From a virus: a stretch of 21,834 nt of DNA. Shown piece after piece: positions 1 to 7,831 of this stretch (within the stretch, counting starts at the first letter, position 1; every line of letters starts with the position of its first letter). The position numbers and the translations under genes are program-made. The notes below the pieces were generated by a model that saw nothing but the letters and a program-made list of their open reading frames with translations, searched no databases and had not been told where the DNA came from. Where the stretch lies: positions 1-21,834 of the IMG/VR virus record IMGVR_UViG_3300044612_001127, one strand, 5' to 3'.

Positions 1-835
1 ATTTGGAACCAGAGATTAATGTTGCTGAAGAACCAATAAACTCAGTTTCAAATTCTTGTCTGAATTGTTCTTCAGAGGTGTTTCGTATCGTTTCTTCTTT
101 CCACTTTTCATCACGGCCTGGTACCAGTGACCAGTGAATCTCAAGTGTCTTATATGTGGAACGCTTTTCTAAAGCATCAGTCCACATCTTGTAGAATAGA
201 TTCAGACCGTTTGGTGTAGAAACAATAATTACTTTAGATGTTTTACCAGATGAGATAACCGGGTAAGTAGAAGTGAAAAAGTCTACTGCCATGTTATGCG
301 GCACGAACGCAAATTCATCAAGGAAGATTAGATTGTATGAACCACCTCGGACACCTGCTGCTGATGTTGCATACGCATAAATCTTTGAGCCATTTTCCAA
401 TTCAATTGAACGTTTGTTCCAGTTGATGATACCTTGCTGAAGCCACATAGGTAGATACTCATAGGCTTTTTGTATCTTGGCAAGAATGTCTTGTGCAAGT
501 TGAAGTTTATTGGCAAGAATACCAATTACAAATTCTTCGTTGAATAATGCAGACCAAAGCATATAGCCAACAGTTGTGGTTGTTTTACCAACCTGTCGTG
601 GCATCTTTGCAATGACAAAACGATTGTTATGAAATTGATTGACCATCTCTTCCTGAAACGGCCACATCTCGAATGGAACAAGACCCTTATCTACGTTGAC
701 AATTTTAACGTAGGTACGAATAAAGTACACCGGATCTTCGGTGCATTTTACAATTTCTTTTAGTTGTTCTTCGGTATAGGATATTTCAACACCGACTCTT
801 TTAAGTCGGGCATTACCAAGGTATCCGTCATCCAT
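1..835 (-). CDS. gp17: Terminase large subunit gp17, N-terminal ATPase part (cut by left edge)
   Basis: Large terminase, the motor that packages DNA into the prohead and cuts the concatemer. I translated 278 codons from the ATG at 835 to the window edge without a stop or frameshift. Visible motifs are those of the packaging ATPase: a Walker A-type P-loop KMPRQVGKTTT at residues 77-87, Walker B LIFLDE at 169-174 with catalytic Glu 174, and a coupling motif STPNGLN at 206-212. The last visible part (FRQEF..EFIGSS) is where the ATPase leads towards the nuclease domain, which lies outside. The P-loop is nearer the N-terminus than in T4 gp17 (near residue 161), so the T4 N-terminal extension is missing. 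The start lies 3 bases after the Dps-like stop and has no obvious Shine-Dalgarno, so translational coupling is likely. Identification is very secure. Confidence 0.96.
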   Translation of the reverse strand, partial: MDDGYLGNARLKRVGVEISYTEEQLKEIVKCTEDPVYFIRTYVKIVNVDKGLVPFEMWPFQEEMVNQFHNNRFVIAKMPRQVGKTTTTVGYMLWSALFNEEFVIGILANKLQLAQDILAKIQKAYEYLPMWLQQGIINWNKRSIELENGSKIYAYATSAAGVRGGSYNLIFLDEFAFVPHNMAVDFFTSTYPVISSGKTSKVIIVSTPNGLNLFYKMWTDALEKRSTYKTLEIHWSLVPGRDEKWKEETIRNTSEEQFRQEFETEFIGSSATLISGSK

Positions 836-838
836 AAT

Positions 839-1273
839 TTAACGTGTGAAACTCTTTAGCATCCAGCCATGTTTCTGATGAGCATCAAGAATATCTTGCA
901 AAAAATTTCCTACGGCAGGTTCGTCAGCAGCGTCAGCAATTGCAATACCAGCACGTAGTTCCATAATGTATTTGTCGTTATCGGCAACAAGTTCGGACAT
1001 CATGATGAGTGGTGAAGGAATAGCAACGATGTCTTGCACCTTTGATAGTTCCATCATTCTTGCCAAAGTTGTTGGTGCGTATGAACCTAACGCACGAATG
1101 TGTTCTGCAATTGGGTCTGTGTTGGCAAACACACCTTCATAAAAAGCACCAAGAAAATTATGATACTCAATAAAGTTTGGTCCTTCTACATTCCAATGAA
1201 AGGTATGTGCTTTAAAATACAAACCAAAGTTTGTACCCAAAATGACCTTCATCTGTTCGATTAATTGTTCCAT
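839..1273 (-). CDS. dps: Dps-like ferritin-family protein
   Basis: 144-aa protein of the Dps/ferritin-like family. Dps proteins form 12-subunit shells that oxidise and store iron and protect DNA from oxidative damage. The Dps signature KAHTFHWNVEGPNF starts at residue 21, and the ferroxidase ligands are all present at family spacing: His26, His38 (12 apart), Asp53 (15 further) and Glu57 (4 further), followed by IRALG. No lysine-rich DNA-binding tail is visible, and the length is slightly short for Dps. It sits between the small and large terminase genes with gaps of only 4 and 3 bases, so it is expected to be made with the packaging machinery. A purine-rich AAAGGAAA lies 13 or more bases before the ATG. 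Family assignment is strong. Whether it protects packaged or host DNA, handles iron, or is a virion part is inference. Confidence 0.9.
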   Translation of the reverse strand: MEQLIEQMKVILGTNFGLYFKAHTFHWNVEGPNFIEYHNFLGAFYEGVFANTDPIAEHIRALGSYAPTTLARMMELSKVQDIVAIPSPLIMMSELVADNDKYIMELRAGIAIADAADEPAVGNFLQDILDAHQKHGWMLKSFTR

Positions 1274-1277
1274 AATT

Positions 1278-1679
1278 TTATTTATTTCCTTTAATCATTT
1301 TAAGTAATTCGTTAGTGGAGCCAACAAAGACTGCTTTATCTATGTTGACACCTTTTGTTGACTCGGATTGGGGTGCAAGTTCTTTTTTACGTTTCTGAAG
1401 TTCCAACAAATCTTTGTTCATCTCAGCCAGATTTTTCATCATTGTGGCTAAGACTTCATATGCTCTTGGTGACTCTGACTGATTTGCAACTGATGCCAAT
1501 TCTGTCAATGCTCTATTGCCATTGTCAATCAATGTACGCATATTTGTGCGGGCAAATTCAGCATCAGCATCAATTTCATTGCTATTGTCGTTTACAAGAA
1601 CAGGTAATGTTTCTAAAGTTTTTTCTTCGATTGGTTCAACATCAAAAATTTCAGATAAATTTTTATTTAATTTTTTCAT
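1278..1679 (-). CDS. gp16: Terminase small subunit gp16
   Basis: 133-aa small terminase, which binds DNA as a ring and regulates the large subunit ATPase during packaging initiation. It resembles T4 gp16 (164 aa) in two blocks: a helical core with SPRAYEVLATMM at residues 70-81 followed by NKDLLELQK (88-96), matching the T4 pattern SPRHMEVFATLM; and a C-terminal VFVGSTNELL (117-126), matching T4 VFMGSPTELM. The N-terminus is acidic and probably flexible. The ATG overlaps the gp15 stop as ATGA, and no good Shine-Dalgarno is visible, which fits translational re-initiation. In T4 gene 17 follows directly; here a Dps-like gene intervenes. Confidence 0.9.
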   Translation of the reverse strand: MKKLNKNLSEIFDVEPIEEKTLETLPVLVNDNSNEIDADAEFARTNMRTLIDNGNRALTELASVANQSESPRAYEVLATMMKNLAEMNKDLLELQKRKKELAPQSESTKGVNIDKAVFVGSTNELLKMIKGNK

Positions 1680-2677
1680 GATAATGTATCAGGCCATTCT
1701 TTAATTGTTTCAATAAATCCATAATCAGCAGGTGGTGCAGTGTTTGCAGGAGTAGGCTCTACTATTACAGCCGCCGCATTAATTGAAGTGGAATCCAATG
1801 TAGACACATTGTATCTTGCACCAGAGTAATCACCTGTAAGTGTGTATCCTGGTTTAATGTATTCATTGCCACCTGTAATAACTAATGTACCAAGTGAAGT
1901 ATTGCTGAAGTATTCTACAGTACCGAAGAAGCCATTTGCGCTGTCACGAATCGTTTCACCTGTGGTAAATACATTGTTACCGTTTGCATAATCAACATAG
2001 ACTTTTTGTATTTGTTTAGATGTAAGGTCAATGTTGATGTTTGTATTAGCTTGATTGATAAGTTTACCAGATTTGACTGGTGGCCAAATGAAACTCTTGG
2101 CAGTAAATGTCAAATCCCAAATAATGATTCTTGTGGTGCCATCACCCATGCCACCCTCATACTCAACCGTAGATGCTACAGAATTTAATATGATAGGAAC
2201 AGTATACTTTTGACCCATTTGTGGAATAAAATCTACCACAACACTGAAATCTGGTGTGAAGAATGGTAAAATTTGTTCTAGTATCTGTGTGCCATCTTCT
2301 GTATTTCGAACATAGATCGATAAACTAAATTCAAAGTTATATGGTACAGGTAAATATTGTGTTGCAACACCCGTGTTTGTAGCAGCAGCAAAATTTTGTA
2401 AGGTTGAAATCTGTTTGCGGCTCATATCATACTCAAGACTGTCAAGATTAAATGACATTCTTGGTATAACAGAATTGATTGATTTAACTAAATTTGGATC
2501 AGAAGTAATCTGTGTTAGATATCTCTCTTTTGGTCCATACGACAACGGAACTTTAAGTTTTTCTTTTGGTGCACCTGCTTGTGTGTAACGAACAATTTCA
2601 AGATCATTGAACATTGTACCAAACACAACGACCATCTTACGAATAGTGCGGTGATAAAATTGTGCATTACCTAACAT
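1676..2677 (-). CDS. gp15: Tail completion / sheath stabiliser protein gp15
   Basis: 333-aa homologue of T4 gp15 (272 aa), the hexameric terminator that caps the finished tube and sheath and contacts the neck. Residues 1-205 follow T4 gp15: FYHRTIRKMVVVFGTMFND near the start, KVPLSYGPKERYL (42-54), IPRMSFNLDSLEYD (71-84), EQILPFFTPDF (134-144) and WDLTFTAKSFIWPP (187-200). Beyond this comes an extra stretch at about 228-296 with the pattern FTTGETI ... GTLVITGG ... LTGDYSGA that has no counterpart in the T4 protein as I recall it, then a C-terminal KEWPD. The start overlaps the gp14 stop as TAATG, and a GGAGA inside the last gp14 codons is a good ribosome binding site. Confidence 0.92.
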   Translation of the reverse strand: MLGNAQFYHRTIRKMVVVFGTMFNDLEIVRYTQAGAPKEKLKVPLSYGPKERYLTQITSDPNLVKSINSVIPRMSFNLDSLEYDMSRKQISTLQNFAAATNTGVATQYLPVPYNFEFSLSIYVRNTEDGTQILEQILPFFTPDFSVVVDFIPQMGQKYTVPIILNSVASTVEYEGGMGDGTTRIIIWDLTFTAKSFIWPPVKSGKLINQANTNINIDLTSKQIQKVYVDYANGNNVFTTGETIRDSANGFFGTVEYFSNTSLGTLVITGGNEYIKPGYTLTGDYSGARYNVSTLDSTSINAAAVIVEPTPANTAPPADYGFIETIKEWPDTLS

Positions 2678-3582
2678 TACGGTTCTCCAAACGGATTAAC
2701 TTCCGTAAAGTCAATGATGCCATCACTTGCTGCTTCAATACGAGCATTGTCAATGATGTCTTCAAATGGTGTATTTTGTGTTGGCGCATCAGACGCTAGT
2801 GTTACTGTCCACTGTGCGCTGCTTGTATTGCCATGTACATTTGCAGTTGAAGTAAAATCACCTTGCATACGGTACACATCAATATATGCATTTGGTTGAA
2901 AATCATAAACTAAGGCTTGTGCTGTAGCAGTTGATAATGAAGAGCCTTGGTATACGATTTCATCATTCAAAAATTTACCTGAACCAGAACCTAATGAAAT
3001 ACGAAGTTTAGGATAGTAATTACGTATATTTCCATCAATTTCTGAAATGCCAGTTTCAATAATCTCATTGGAGAAATAAAACTGTTTCAACTTCAAAGCA
3101 TACACATACACATTACCACCACGACCACGACCCAATGTGTAAAACATTGCTTGATCATTTTCTGATTCTACATTGGTAATTTCAAAGAAACTTGTGGTCA
3201 TTGGTATGTAAATCAAATCACCCTCAAGAGGACGTGTTAAACCATTGACTGCATATCTAAATCTTAATCTAGATACAAGTAATGTTACTTCGTCACGAAT
3301 CTCTAAACCAAATTTAGATATAAAGTCTTGATCACCATCAAAACCATTTACATTTTCCAAATACATTTCAATTGGATGTGCAATGCGATATTCTTTCAGA
3401 ACATCTTCACCAAACAGGTAATCTACTTGATCACGTGTTGTACGTGGTAAATAATAAACATCCAATCCATAAATCTTGAGTGCTTCAATAACAAGATTTT
3501 CAACCAATAACTGTTCAGGAGTGATGACATTACCACCACCCAACTTTGACGGAAAATTATTAAAATAAAAATTAGTAGTCAT
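2677..3582 (-). CDS. gp14: Neck protein gp14
   Basis: 301-aa homologue of T4 neck protein gp14 (256 aa), which with gp13 closes the filled head and provides the tail docking site. Diagnostic similarity: VYYLPRTTRDQVDYLFGED (42-60), with the same layout as T4 CYYVPREYVSPDLIFGED; FGLEIRDEVTL (91-101); and EGDLIYIPMTTSFFEI (120-135), against T4 EGDLIYFPMDNSLFEI. A segment at about 198-262 (SGKFLNDEIVYQG ... GNTSSAQW) seems to be an addition relative to T4 and resembles the extra segment of the gp15 here. The C-terminus is NPFGEP. The gene is linked to gp13 by a one-base TAATG overlap. Confidence 0.92.
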   Translation of the reverse strand: MTTNFYFNNFPSKLGGGNVITPEQLLVENLVIEALKIYGLDVYYLPRTTRDQVDYLFGEDVLKEYRIAHPIEMYLENVNGFDGDQDFISKFGLEIRDEVTLLVSRLRFRYAVNGLTRPLEGDLIYIPMTTSFFEITNVESENDQAMFYTLGRGRGGNVYVYALKLKQFYFSNEIIETGISEIDGNIRNYYPKLRISLGSGSGKFLNDEIVYQGSSLSTATAQALVYDFQPNAYIDVYRMQGDFTSTANVHGNTSSAQWTVTLASDAPTQNTPFEDIIDNARIEAASDGIIDFTEVNPFGEP

Positions 3583-4535
3583 TAGCCAGTAAAGATTTCA
3601 GAAGGTAGTGAGCCCATCATGTAAATCTGTTCTTCCATTTCTTTTATTTCTTCAGACGCCTCATCGTAAATCTTTTGGCCGTTCAATGTGACGCCACCCG
3701 GCATTTGAATGCCTTCAAATTTTTTGAGATTGTTGCCCCATTGTTGCTTAATCTTTGCCGTGGCTAACTGTTTGAGGAAACGATCATTCCACACATCAGT
3801 TGTGCCTTCAATTGAAATAGCAGCGTTATCATGTGTCAATGTTGGTGGTCCAACCAATGTGATACTTGTCGGCGATTGAATATTACCTACTTGCTTTGAT
3901 TCACCGCCAATTGTGATGAAGTCAAATGGCACAATCTCTTGATCAAATTTTGTACCATAACCAACTATTGTGTTTGACGATGGTGAACCCGTTACAGTAC
4001 CAGTAAGTGTCACTGTTTCTGGCCTAATCAAACGATAACATTCAACGACAACATAATCTCCTGGTTGAACATCACGTGTCCAATCAATATCAAGAAATAC
4101 TTTATTTTGATGACGATTAAAACGAAACTGTGGTGTACCAGAGAACAATAAATTCAATGTACGTAAATGCTGCATTGTGATTTCATACGACACATATGAT
4201 ACTGATGTGAAGTCATACAAATCATGCAGGCGTAATTGATAACGCAGGTCAAACATATTAATCGATGCGTTTGATTGATCAAACGGAAAAATACCAGTAA
4301 CAAATTGTACAGCATCAGGACAATAAATCCATTGGCGATCAATATCTGCTTGAGTAATTTGATGTTTCATAAATAATTTCTCTGTGCCATCATAGTGATA
4401 GTCACGCCAGAAATTTAAAGCGTCATCAATGCGATCATCTACTTGATCATCATCAACGTTAATTTCAATGACTGGCCAACCAAGTCGGCGCAAGCAGTAG
4501 TCTTTGAATTGTTGTCTTGTGTTTATAGTTGCCAT
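3582..4535 (-). CDS. gp13: Neck protein gp13
   Basis: 317-aa homologue of T4 neck protein gp13, partner of gp14 in head completion. The N-terminus FKDYCLRRLGWPVIEINV (10-27) with DDRIDDALNFWRDYHYDG (33-50) is the family hallmark, and the C-terminal part WNDRFLKQLATAKIKQQWG with GVTLNGQKIYDEA (281-293) also matches marine T4-like gp13. Between CYRLIRPET (167-174) and DVWNDRFLKQ (247-256), parts that would normally adjoin, lies an apparent insert of about 70 residues (175-244) with GTVTGSPSSNTIVGYGTKF ... IGGESKQV, a beta-rich pattern seen in other phage virion proteins. No Shine-Dalgarno precedes the ATG. An AATAAATA box ends 8 bases before it. This is the first gene of the gp13-gp17 run. Confidence 0.92.
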   Translation of the reverse strand: MATINTRQQFKDYCLRRLGWPVIEINVDDDQVDDRIDDALNFWRDYHYDGTEKLFMKHQITQADIDRQWIYCPDAVQFVTGIFPFDQSNASINMFDLRYQLRLHDLYDFTSVSYVSYEITMQHLRTLNLLFSGTPQFRFNRHQNKVFLDIDWTRDVQPGDYVVVECYRLIRPETVTLTGTVTGSPSSNTIVGYGTKFDQEIVPFDFITIGGESKQVGNIQSPTSITLVGPPTLTHDNAAISIEGTTDVWNDRFLKQLATAKIKQQWGNNLKKFEGIQMPGGVTLNGQKIYDEASEEIKEMEEQIYMMGSLPSEIFTG

Positions 4536-4542
4536 AGTTGTT

Positions 4543-4550
4543 TATTTATT
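4543..4550 (-). promoter_or_regulatory. Possible late-type promoter box AATAAATA before gp13
   Basis: AATAAATA on the minus strand in the 15-base gap before gp13, one base from the T4 late promoter TATAAATA. With T4 spacing (start about 6 bases downstream) the RNA would begin within two or three bases of the gp13 ATG, giving an almost leaderless message. That would fit the missing Shine-Dalgarno, but the gap is AT-rich and chance is possible. Confidence 0.35.
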
Positions 4551-7121
4551 TTATGTCCATTTGATAATAACCACACCAGAACCACCTGTTCCACCAAAAT
4601 AAGTGTATCCTCCGCCACCACCGCCACCACCAGTGGCATTATTTGCATTTGTTCCAACTGTATATAAGGGGCTATAATTACCACCACCATTACCTGCACC
4701 ATAAGGCGTTCCTGTTACTACACCATTAGAACCATATGATGCGTATCCACCACCACCAAATCCAACAGTACCGTTAGTATAAACACCTGCACCACCACCG
4801 CCAGCATATGCTGTATTTGCACCAGAGATTGATGAAAATAAACCAGCGCCGCCATTTGCACCAAATGGACCAGTTGAGTCAGCGGAAAGTCCTACTGAAC
4901 CTGCACCGCCGCCACCACCTCCAGAATGATCTGGCACGCCGCTGGTTCCATTTTTGCCAGCGCCACCATTGTTGCCTTGACCTGGTGTTCCTAAACCACC
5001 AAGGCCTGAAGAACCACCACCAGGATTATCTTGTCCACCACCGCCACCTGAACCTCCAGAAAATCCATTGGTACCGGCATATGGATTACCACCTCTTGCA
5101 CCACCACCTCCACCACCTGTTGACCACAACGAAGTCGTTGCTGTATAAATGCCCGAGTTCGTACCATTACTTCCATTAACACCTGTATCTGTGCCACCAG
5201 CACCAGCACCACCAGCACCAACAACAACTGTCCATGTTTGTGCAGAACTTACACCAAAACCTGAACCAGTACGATAGCCACCAGCGCCACCTCCACCACC
5301 AAATGAACCGCCGCCACCTCCACCAGCAACTATAAGATATTCAATAGAAGTGACTCCAGTAGGGACAAGCCAAGCCGATGCGGTTGTGAAGGTCAATACT
5401 TTATTTACTGTTGAAGAGACTTTAATAACAGCAAAACCTGAACCACCTGCACCACCAACTGTGCCAGGTTCTCCTGCGTACCCACCACCTCCACCTCCAC
5501 CGCCTCTATTTGAAACAGCAACTCCACCTGTTGCCGAACTTGGAGTATTTACACCATTTGCACCACCACAAATAGAATGTCCAAAAGGTGTGTTAGTTGG
5601 ATTTAAATAAGAACTGCCCCCACCACCACCAGCAAACCCTGTGTTTGAACCTGTGATTGACGAAAATATTCCTATACCACCATTAGAACTTGTTCCCGAT
5701 GGTCCACCAAACCCAGCACCGCCAGCACCACCACCTCCACCGGAACGATCACCCGAATTACCACCAGCACCACCGGCGATACTTCCAGCAAATCCTTGTC
5801 CGGGTGTTCCTAAACTAGCACCAGCACCAGGTCCTCTTCCACCACCACCACCAGAACCTCCAGAACGACCGGGTCCACTGTCTGTGTAAGCACCACCACC
5901 TCCGCCTATTGCTGAGAATAAAGCAGTTTGTGCAACATTTGCTGTGCTTGTATTACTAGTAGCAAGAATTGTTTGTGCGCCATTAGCACCAGAACCAATT
6001 ATATTATTATACGCCGCTGCACCAGCAGCACCACCAGCACCAATTTGGATCGTGTATAAAAAGCCAGGACTTACAGGATAACCTGTTCCCTGCAACACAC
6101 CACCGCCACCGCCACCACCACCAATACGACCACCGCCACCACCTCCACCAGCGACTAACAAATAATCAATTGATGTAACGCCTTCTGGTATTACTAATTG
6201 GCCTGTGTTTGCAAAAACATAAATGCCATTAGTGTTCGGTGTTTCTGTATAACGAAGAATGACCGTGCCAGAGCCACCATTGCCTGCTCTGGCCACTCCA
6301 CTAATAGGATTGTCTTGTGACCCACCGCCACCACCACCTCTTGCAAAAACTCCATCCACATTAGTGTTTGCTGGTTGTCCAGCGGCATAACCATACCCAC
6401 CACCACCATCACCACCAGGACGATTTGAACCCGCACCAGTGCCACCTCCAGCGTAACCAGTGTTTGATCCTGTTATTGTGCTAAAACTTCCAACACCACC
6501 CTGACCTACTCCTGGAGGAGTTCCAGTTTGTCCAGCGCCTCCAGCACCGCCGCCACCTCCACCACATGCTGGTGCTGGCCAAGTGGGTGCACCAGCACCT
6601 CCATTATTTCCCTGTCCCGGTGTGCCAAGACCACCTGAAGTTGAGCCACCATTATTTTGTCCACCACCACCGCCTGAACCACCAGAATGTCCTGGACTGC
6701 CTGTTGAATTTCCATAATTTCCCGCACCACCTCCACCTGTTGACCAGACAGCAGGAAACGGTGACGCTGCCCATACACCAGAGTTGGAACCATTTGCACC
6801 ATTACCACCCGATTGAGCATCACCTACATGACCAGCACCACCTGCACCAACGGTAATTGTGTATGTTTCTCCTGGTGTTATGGAAAGACTTGGACTTATT
6901 CTGTATCCACCTGCACCTCCACCACCACCATATCTTCCTCCACCACCGCCACCCGCAACGACAAGATACTCAACTGATGATACACCAGATGGTGCTACCC
7001 AGTTAGTTGTTTCAGTGAATATTCGACTAACTGTGAATGTAGTTAAACCGGCACTGGCAGAGATACCTCTACCAAGAATTCCAGGAAAAGAAGCAACCGC
7101 AAAAGTTGACAACAAAGGCAT
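4551..7121 (-). CDS. Glycine-rich three-module protein, candidate adhesin (copy 1)
   Basis: 856-aa protein dominated by runs of glycine, with a short N-terminal cap (MPLLSTFAVASFPGILGRG) and three homologous modules at about 30-297, 298-572 and 573-856. Each module opens with a W/Q-x-VPxGV-x-S-x-EYLxVAGGGGGG strand, continues with YTITVGAGG-like and SGGSGGGGG / GTPGQG blocks, has a SxITGSNTxYAGGGG-like element, and closes with GGSGVVIIKW or a variant. No signal peptide or membrane segment is visible. Comparable glycine-rich proteins occur in fibre regions of aquatic T4-like phages, and the T-even gp38 adhesin uses a polyglycine II core to display variable loops. By analogy this is a receptor-binding candidate, which is inference. 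Its ATG overlaps the stop of the 46-aa gene (TAATG). Confidence 0.85.
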   Translation of the reverse strand: MPLLSTFAVASFPGILGRGISASAGLTTFTVSRIFTETTNWVAPSGVSSVEYLVVAGGGGGGRYGGGGGAGGYRISPSLSITPGETYTITVGAGGAGHVGDAQSGGNGANGSNSGVWAASPFPAVWSTGGGGAGNYGNSTGSPGHSGGSGGGGGQNNGGSTSGGLGTPGQGNNGGAGAPTWPAPACGGGGGGAGGAGQTGTPPGVGQGGVGSFSTITGSNTGYAGGGTGAGSNRPGGDGGGGYGYAAGQPANTNVDGVFARGGGGGGSQDNPISGVARAGNGGSGTVILRYTETPNTNGIYVFANTGQLVIPEGVTSIDYLLVAGGGGGGGRIGGGGGGGGVLQGTGYPVSPGFLYTIQIGAGGAAGAAAYNNIIGSGANGAQTILATSNTSTANVAQTALFSAIGGGGGAYTDSGPGRSGGSGGGGGRGPGAGASLGTPGQGFAGSIAGGAGGNSGDRSGGGGGAGGAGFGGPSGTSSNGGIGIFSSITGSNTGFAGGGGGSSYLNPTNTPFGHSICGGANGVNTPSSATGGVAVSNRGGGGGGGGYAGEPGTVGGAGGSGFAVIKVSSTVNKVLTFTTASAWLVPTGVTSIEYLIVAGGGGGGSFGGGGGAGGYRTGSGFGVSSAQTWTVVVGAGGAGAGGTDTGVNGSNGTNSGIYTATTSLWSTGGGGGGARGGNPYAGTNGFSGGSGGGGGQDNPGGGSSGLGGLGTPGQGNNGGAGKNGTSGVPDHSGGGGGGAGSVGLSADSTGPFGANGGAGLFSSISGANTAYAGGGGAGVYTNGTVGFGGGGYASYGSNGVVTGTPYGAGNGGGNYSPLYTVGTNANNATGGGGGGGGYTYFGGTGGSGVVIIKWT

Positions 7122-7261
7122 TACATTCCACCGAATAAAAATGCATCGTCAAAAATATCGGGAGGTGATACAATGTTATTAGAACTAACAGCATTATTTG
7201 CAATTAGATTACCTGTAACTGCACCAACTTGTATTATTCCAGTTTGAACTTTCTGTATCAT
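7121..7261 (-). CDS. 46-aa small protein ending FLFGGM
   Basis: Small gene. The ATG at 7261 is preceded by AAGGTG at good spacing; the stop TAA forms TAATG with the next glycine-rich gene. The N-terminal half (QTGIIQVGAVTGNLIANNAV) resembles the start of the 185-aa protein just upstream (residues 8-34: IAEGAVIGNKIASNAI), a short motif typical of phage fibre hinges and tails. The C-terminus FLFGGM recalls the FGG ends of the 1815-aa and 121-aa proteins. The codons for the final Gly-Gly (GGTGGA) can also serve as ribosome binding site for the downstream gene. It may be a real small fibre component, or a remnant of a longer fibre gene that lost its middle and keeps only the conserved ends. Function unknown. 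Confidence 0.65.
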   Translation of the reverse strand: MIQKVQTGIIQVGAVTGNLIANNAVSSNNIVSPPDIFDDAFLFGGM

Positions 7262-7269
7262 TTAACACC

Positions 7270-7827
7270 TTATGGATTCTGATTTAATGCTCTTTGAAAA
7301 CTACTGTTTGATGCCAATACAGTGTAAGTATTTGACGCTGTTTTTATAACATTGAAAGAGTAAAGATCAATTGATTCTTGTTGTGTCGTGGCAAAAGAAG
7401 GAGCAGAATTTCCCAAATAAAAAGGAGATTGTAAAGTTCCATCAATATAAACATTGGCACGATATCTTGTAGCACCCTGTTTCAACAAAATTGCTGTTGT
7501 GATTGATTGACCAATTAATAACTGTGAGTCAAGAGTATTTTGAGTATTTGCTCTAAAATTAAAAGTTACATTTGCTGTTGTGTTTGAAGAGAAGAAATAA
7601 ACTGTATTATTTTCTAAATCAATGTTTACATTACCACCAACAGCAGTCGAATAAACGTTTGCGGTTTCTAGTACCTGCGCCAAAGATATGTGAAGGTTTG
7701 AAGCAAGAGTATTACCTGCAATTTGACCTGCAACAATATTGTTTGCACGAATAGCATTGCTTGCAATTTTGTTACCAATAACTGCACCCTCTGCAATACG
7801 ACCCGATTCTACTTTTTGTTCTGACAT
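7270..7827 (-). CDS. Fibre-associated small structural protein (paralogue of the 167-aa neighbour)
   Basis: 185-aa protein of a type I associate with fibre regions of marine T4-like phages. The first 45 residues carry two hinge-like repeats (GAVIGNKIASNAIRANNIVAG, then QIAGNTLASNL). The rest is a beta-rich domain with GNVNIDLENNTVYFF at about 64-78, NVTFNFRANTQNTLDS, GQSITTAILLKQGAT, YIDGT and SIDLYSFNVIKTASNTYTVLAS near the C-terminus. The same domain occurs in the adjacent 167-aa protein, so the pair arose by duplication. Four bases separate it from that gene and 8 bases from the 46-aa gene. A structural, virion-exposed role is inferred from family resemblance and context; the precise function is not known. 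Confidence 0.8.
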   Translation of the reverse strand: MSEQKVESGRIAEGAVIGNKIASNAIRANNIVAGQIAGNTLASNLHISLAQVLETANVYSTAVGGNVNIDLENNTVYFFSSNTTANVTFNFRANTQNTLDSQLLIGQSITTAILLKQGATRYRANVYIDGTLQSPFYLGNSAPSFATTQQESIDLYSFNVIKTASNTYTVLASNSSFQRALNQNP

Positions 7828-7831
7828 TTAA

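Noticed and set aside
1-835. Possible frameshift in the large terminase, since only a short 65-aa frame in another register seems to have an ATG there
   Set aside because: Direct translation from the ATG at 835 gives 278 uninterrupted residues with all ATPase motifs; the short frame is a shadow.
1279-1286. AATAAATA box before the Dps-like gene
   Set aside because: It lies only 5 bases from the ATG and overlaps the gp16 stop, so a T4-type start point would fall inside the coding sequence.
5350-5889. Proline-rich plus-strand open frames opposite glycine-rich copy 1 (also 14945-15307, 17795-18292, 18320-18619, 19835-20104)
   Set aside because: GGN glycine codons read on the other strand give CCN proline codons and few stops, so long antisense frames are expected. 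They lack ribosome binding sites and family motifs.
4551-7121. Collagen-like Gly-X-Y repeats
   Set aside because: Glycines come in runs, not at every third position, so this is not a collagen triple helix pattern.
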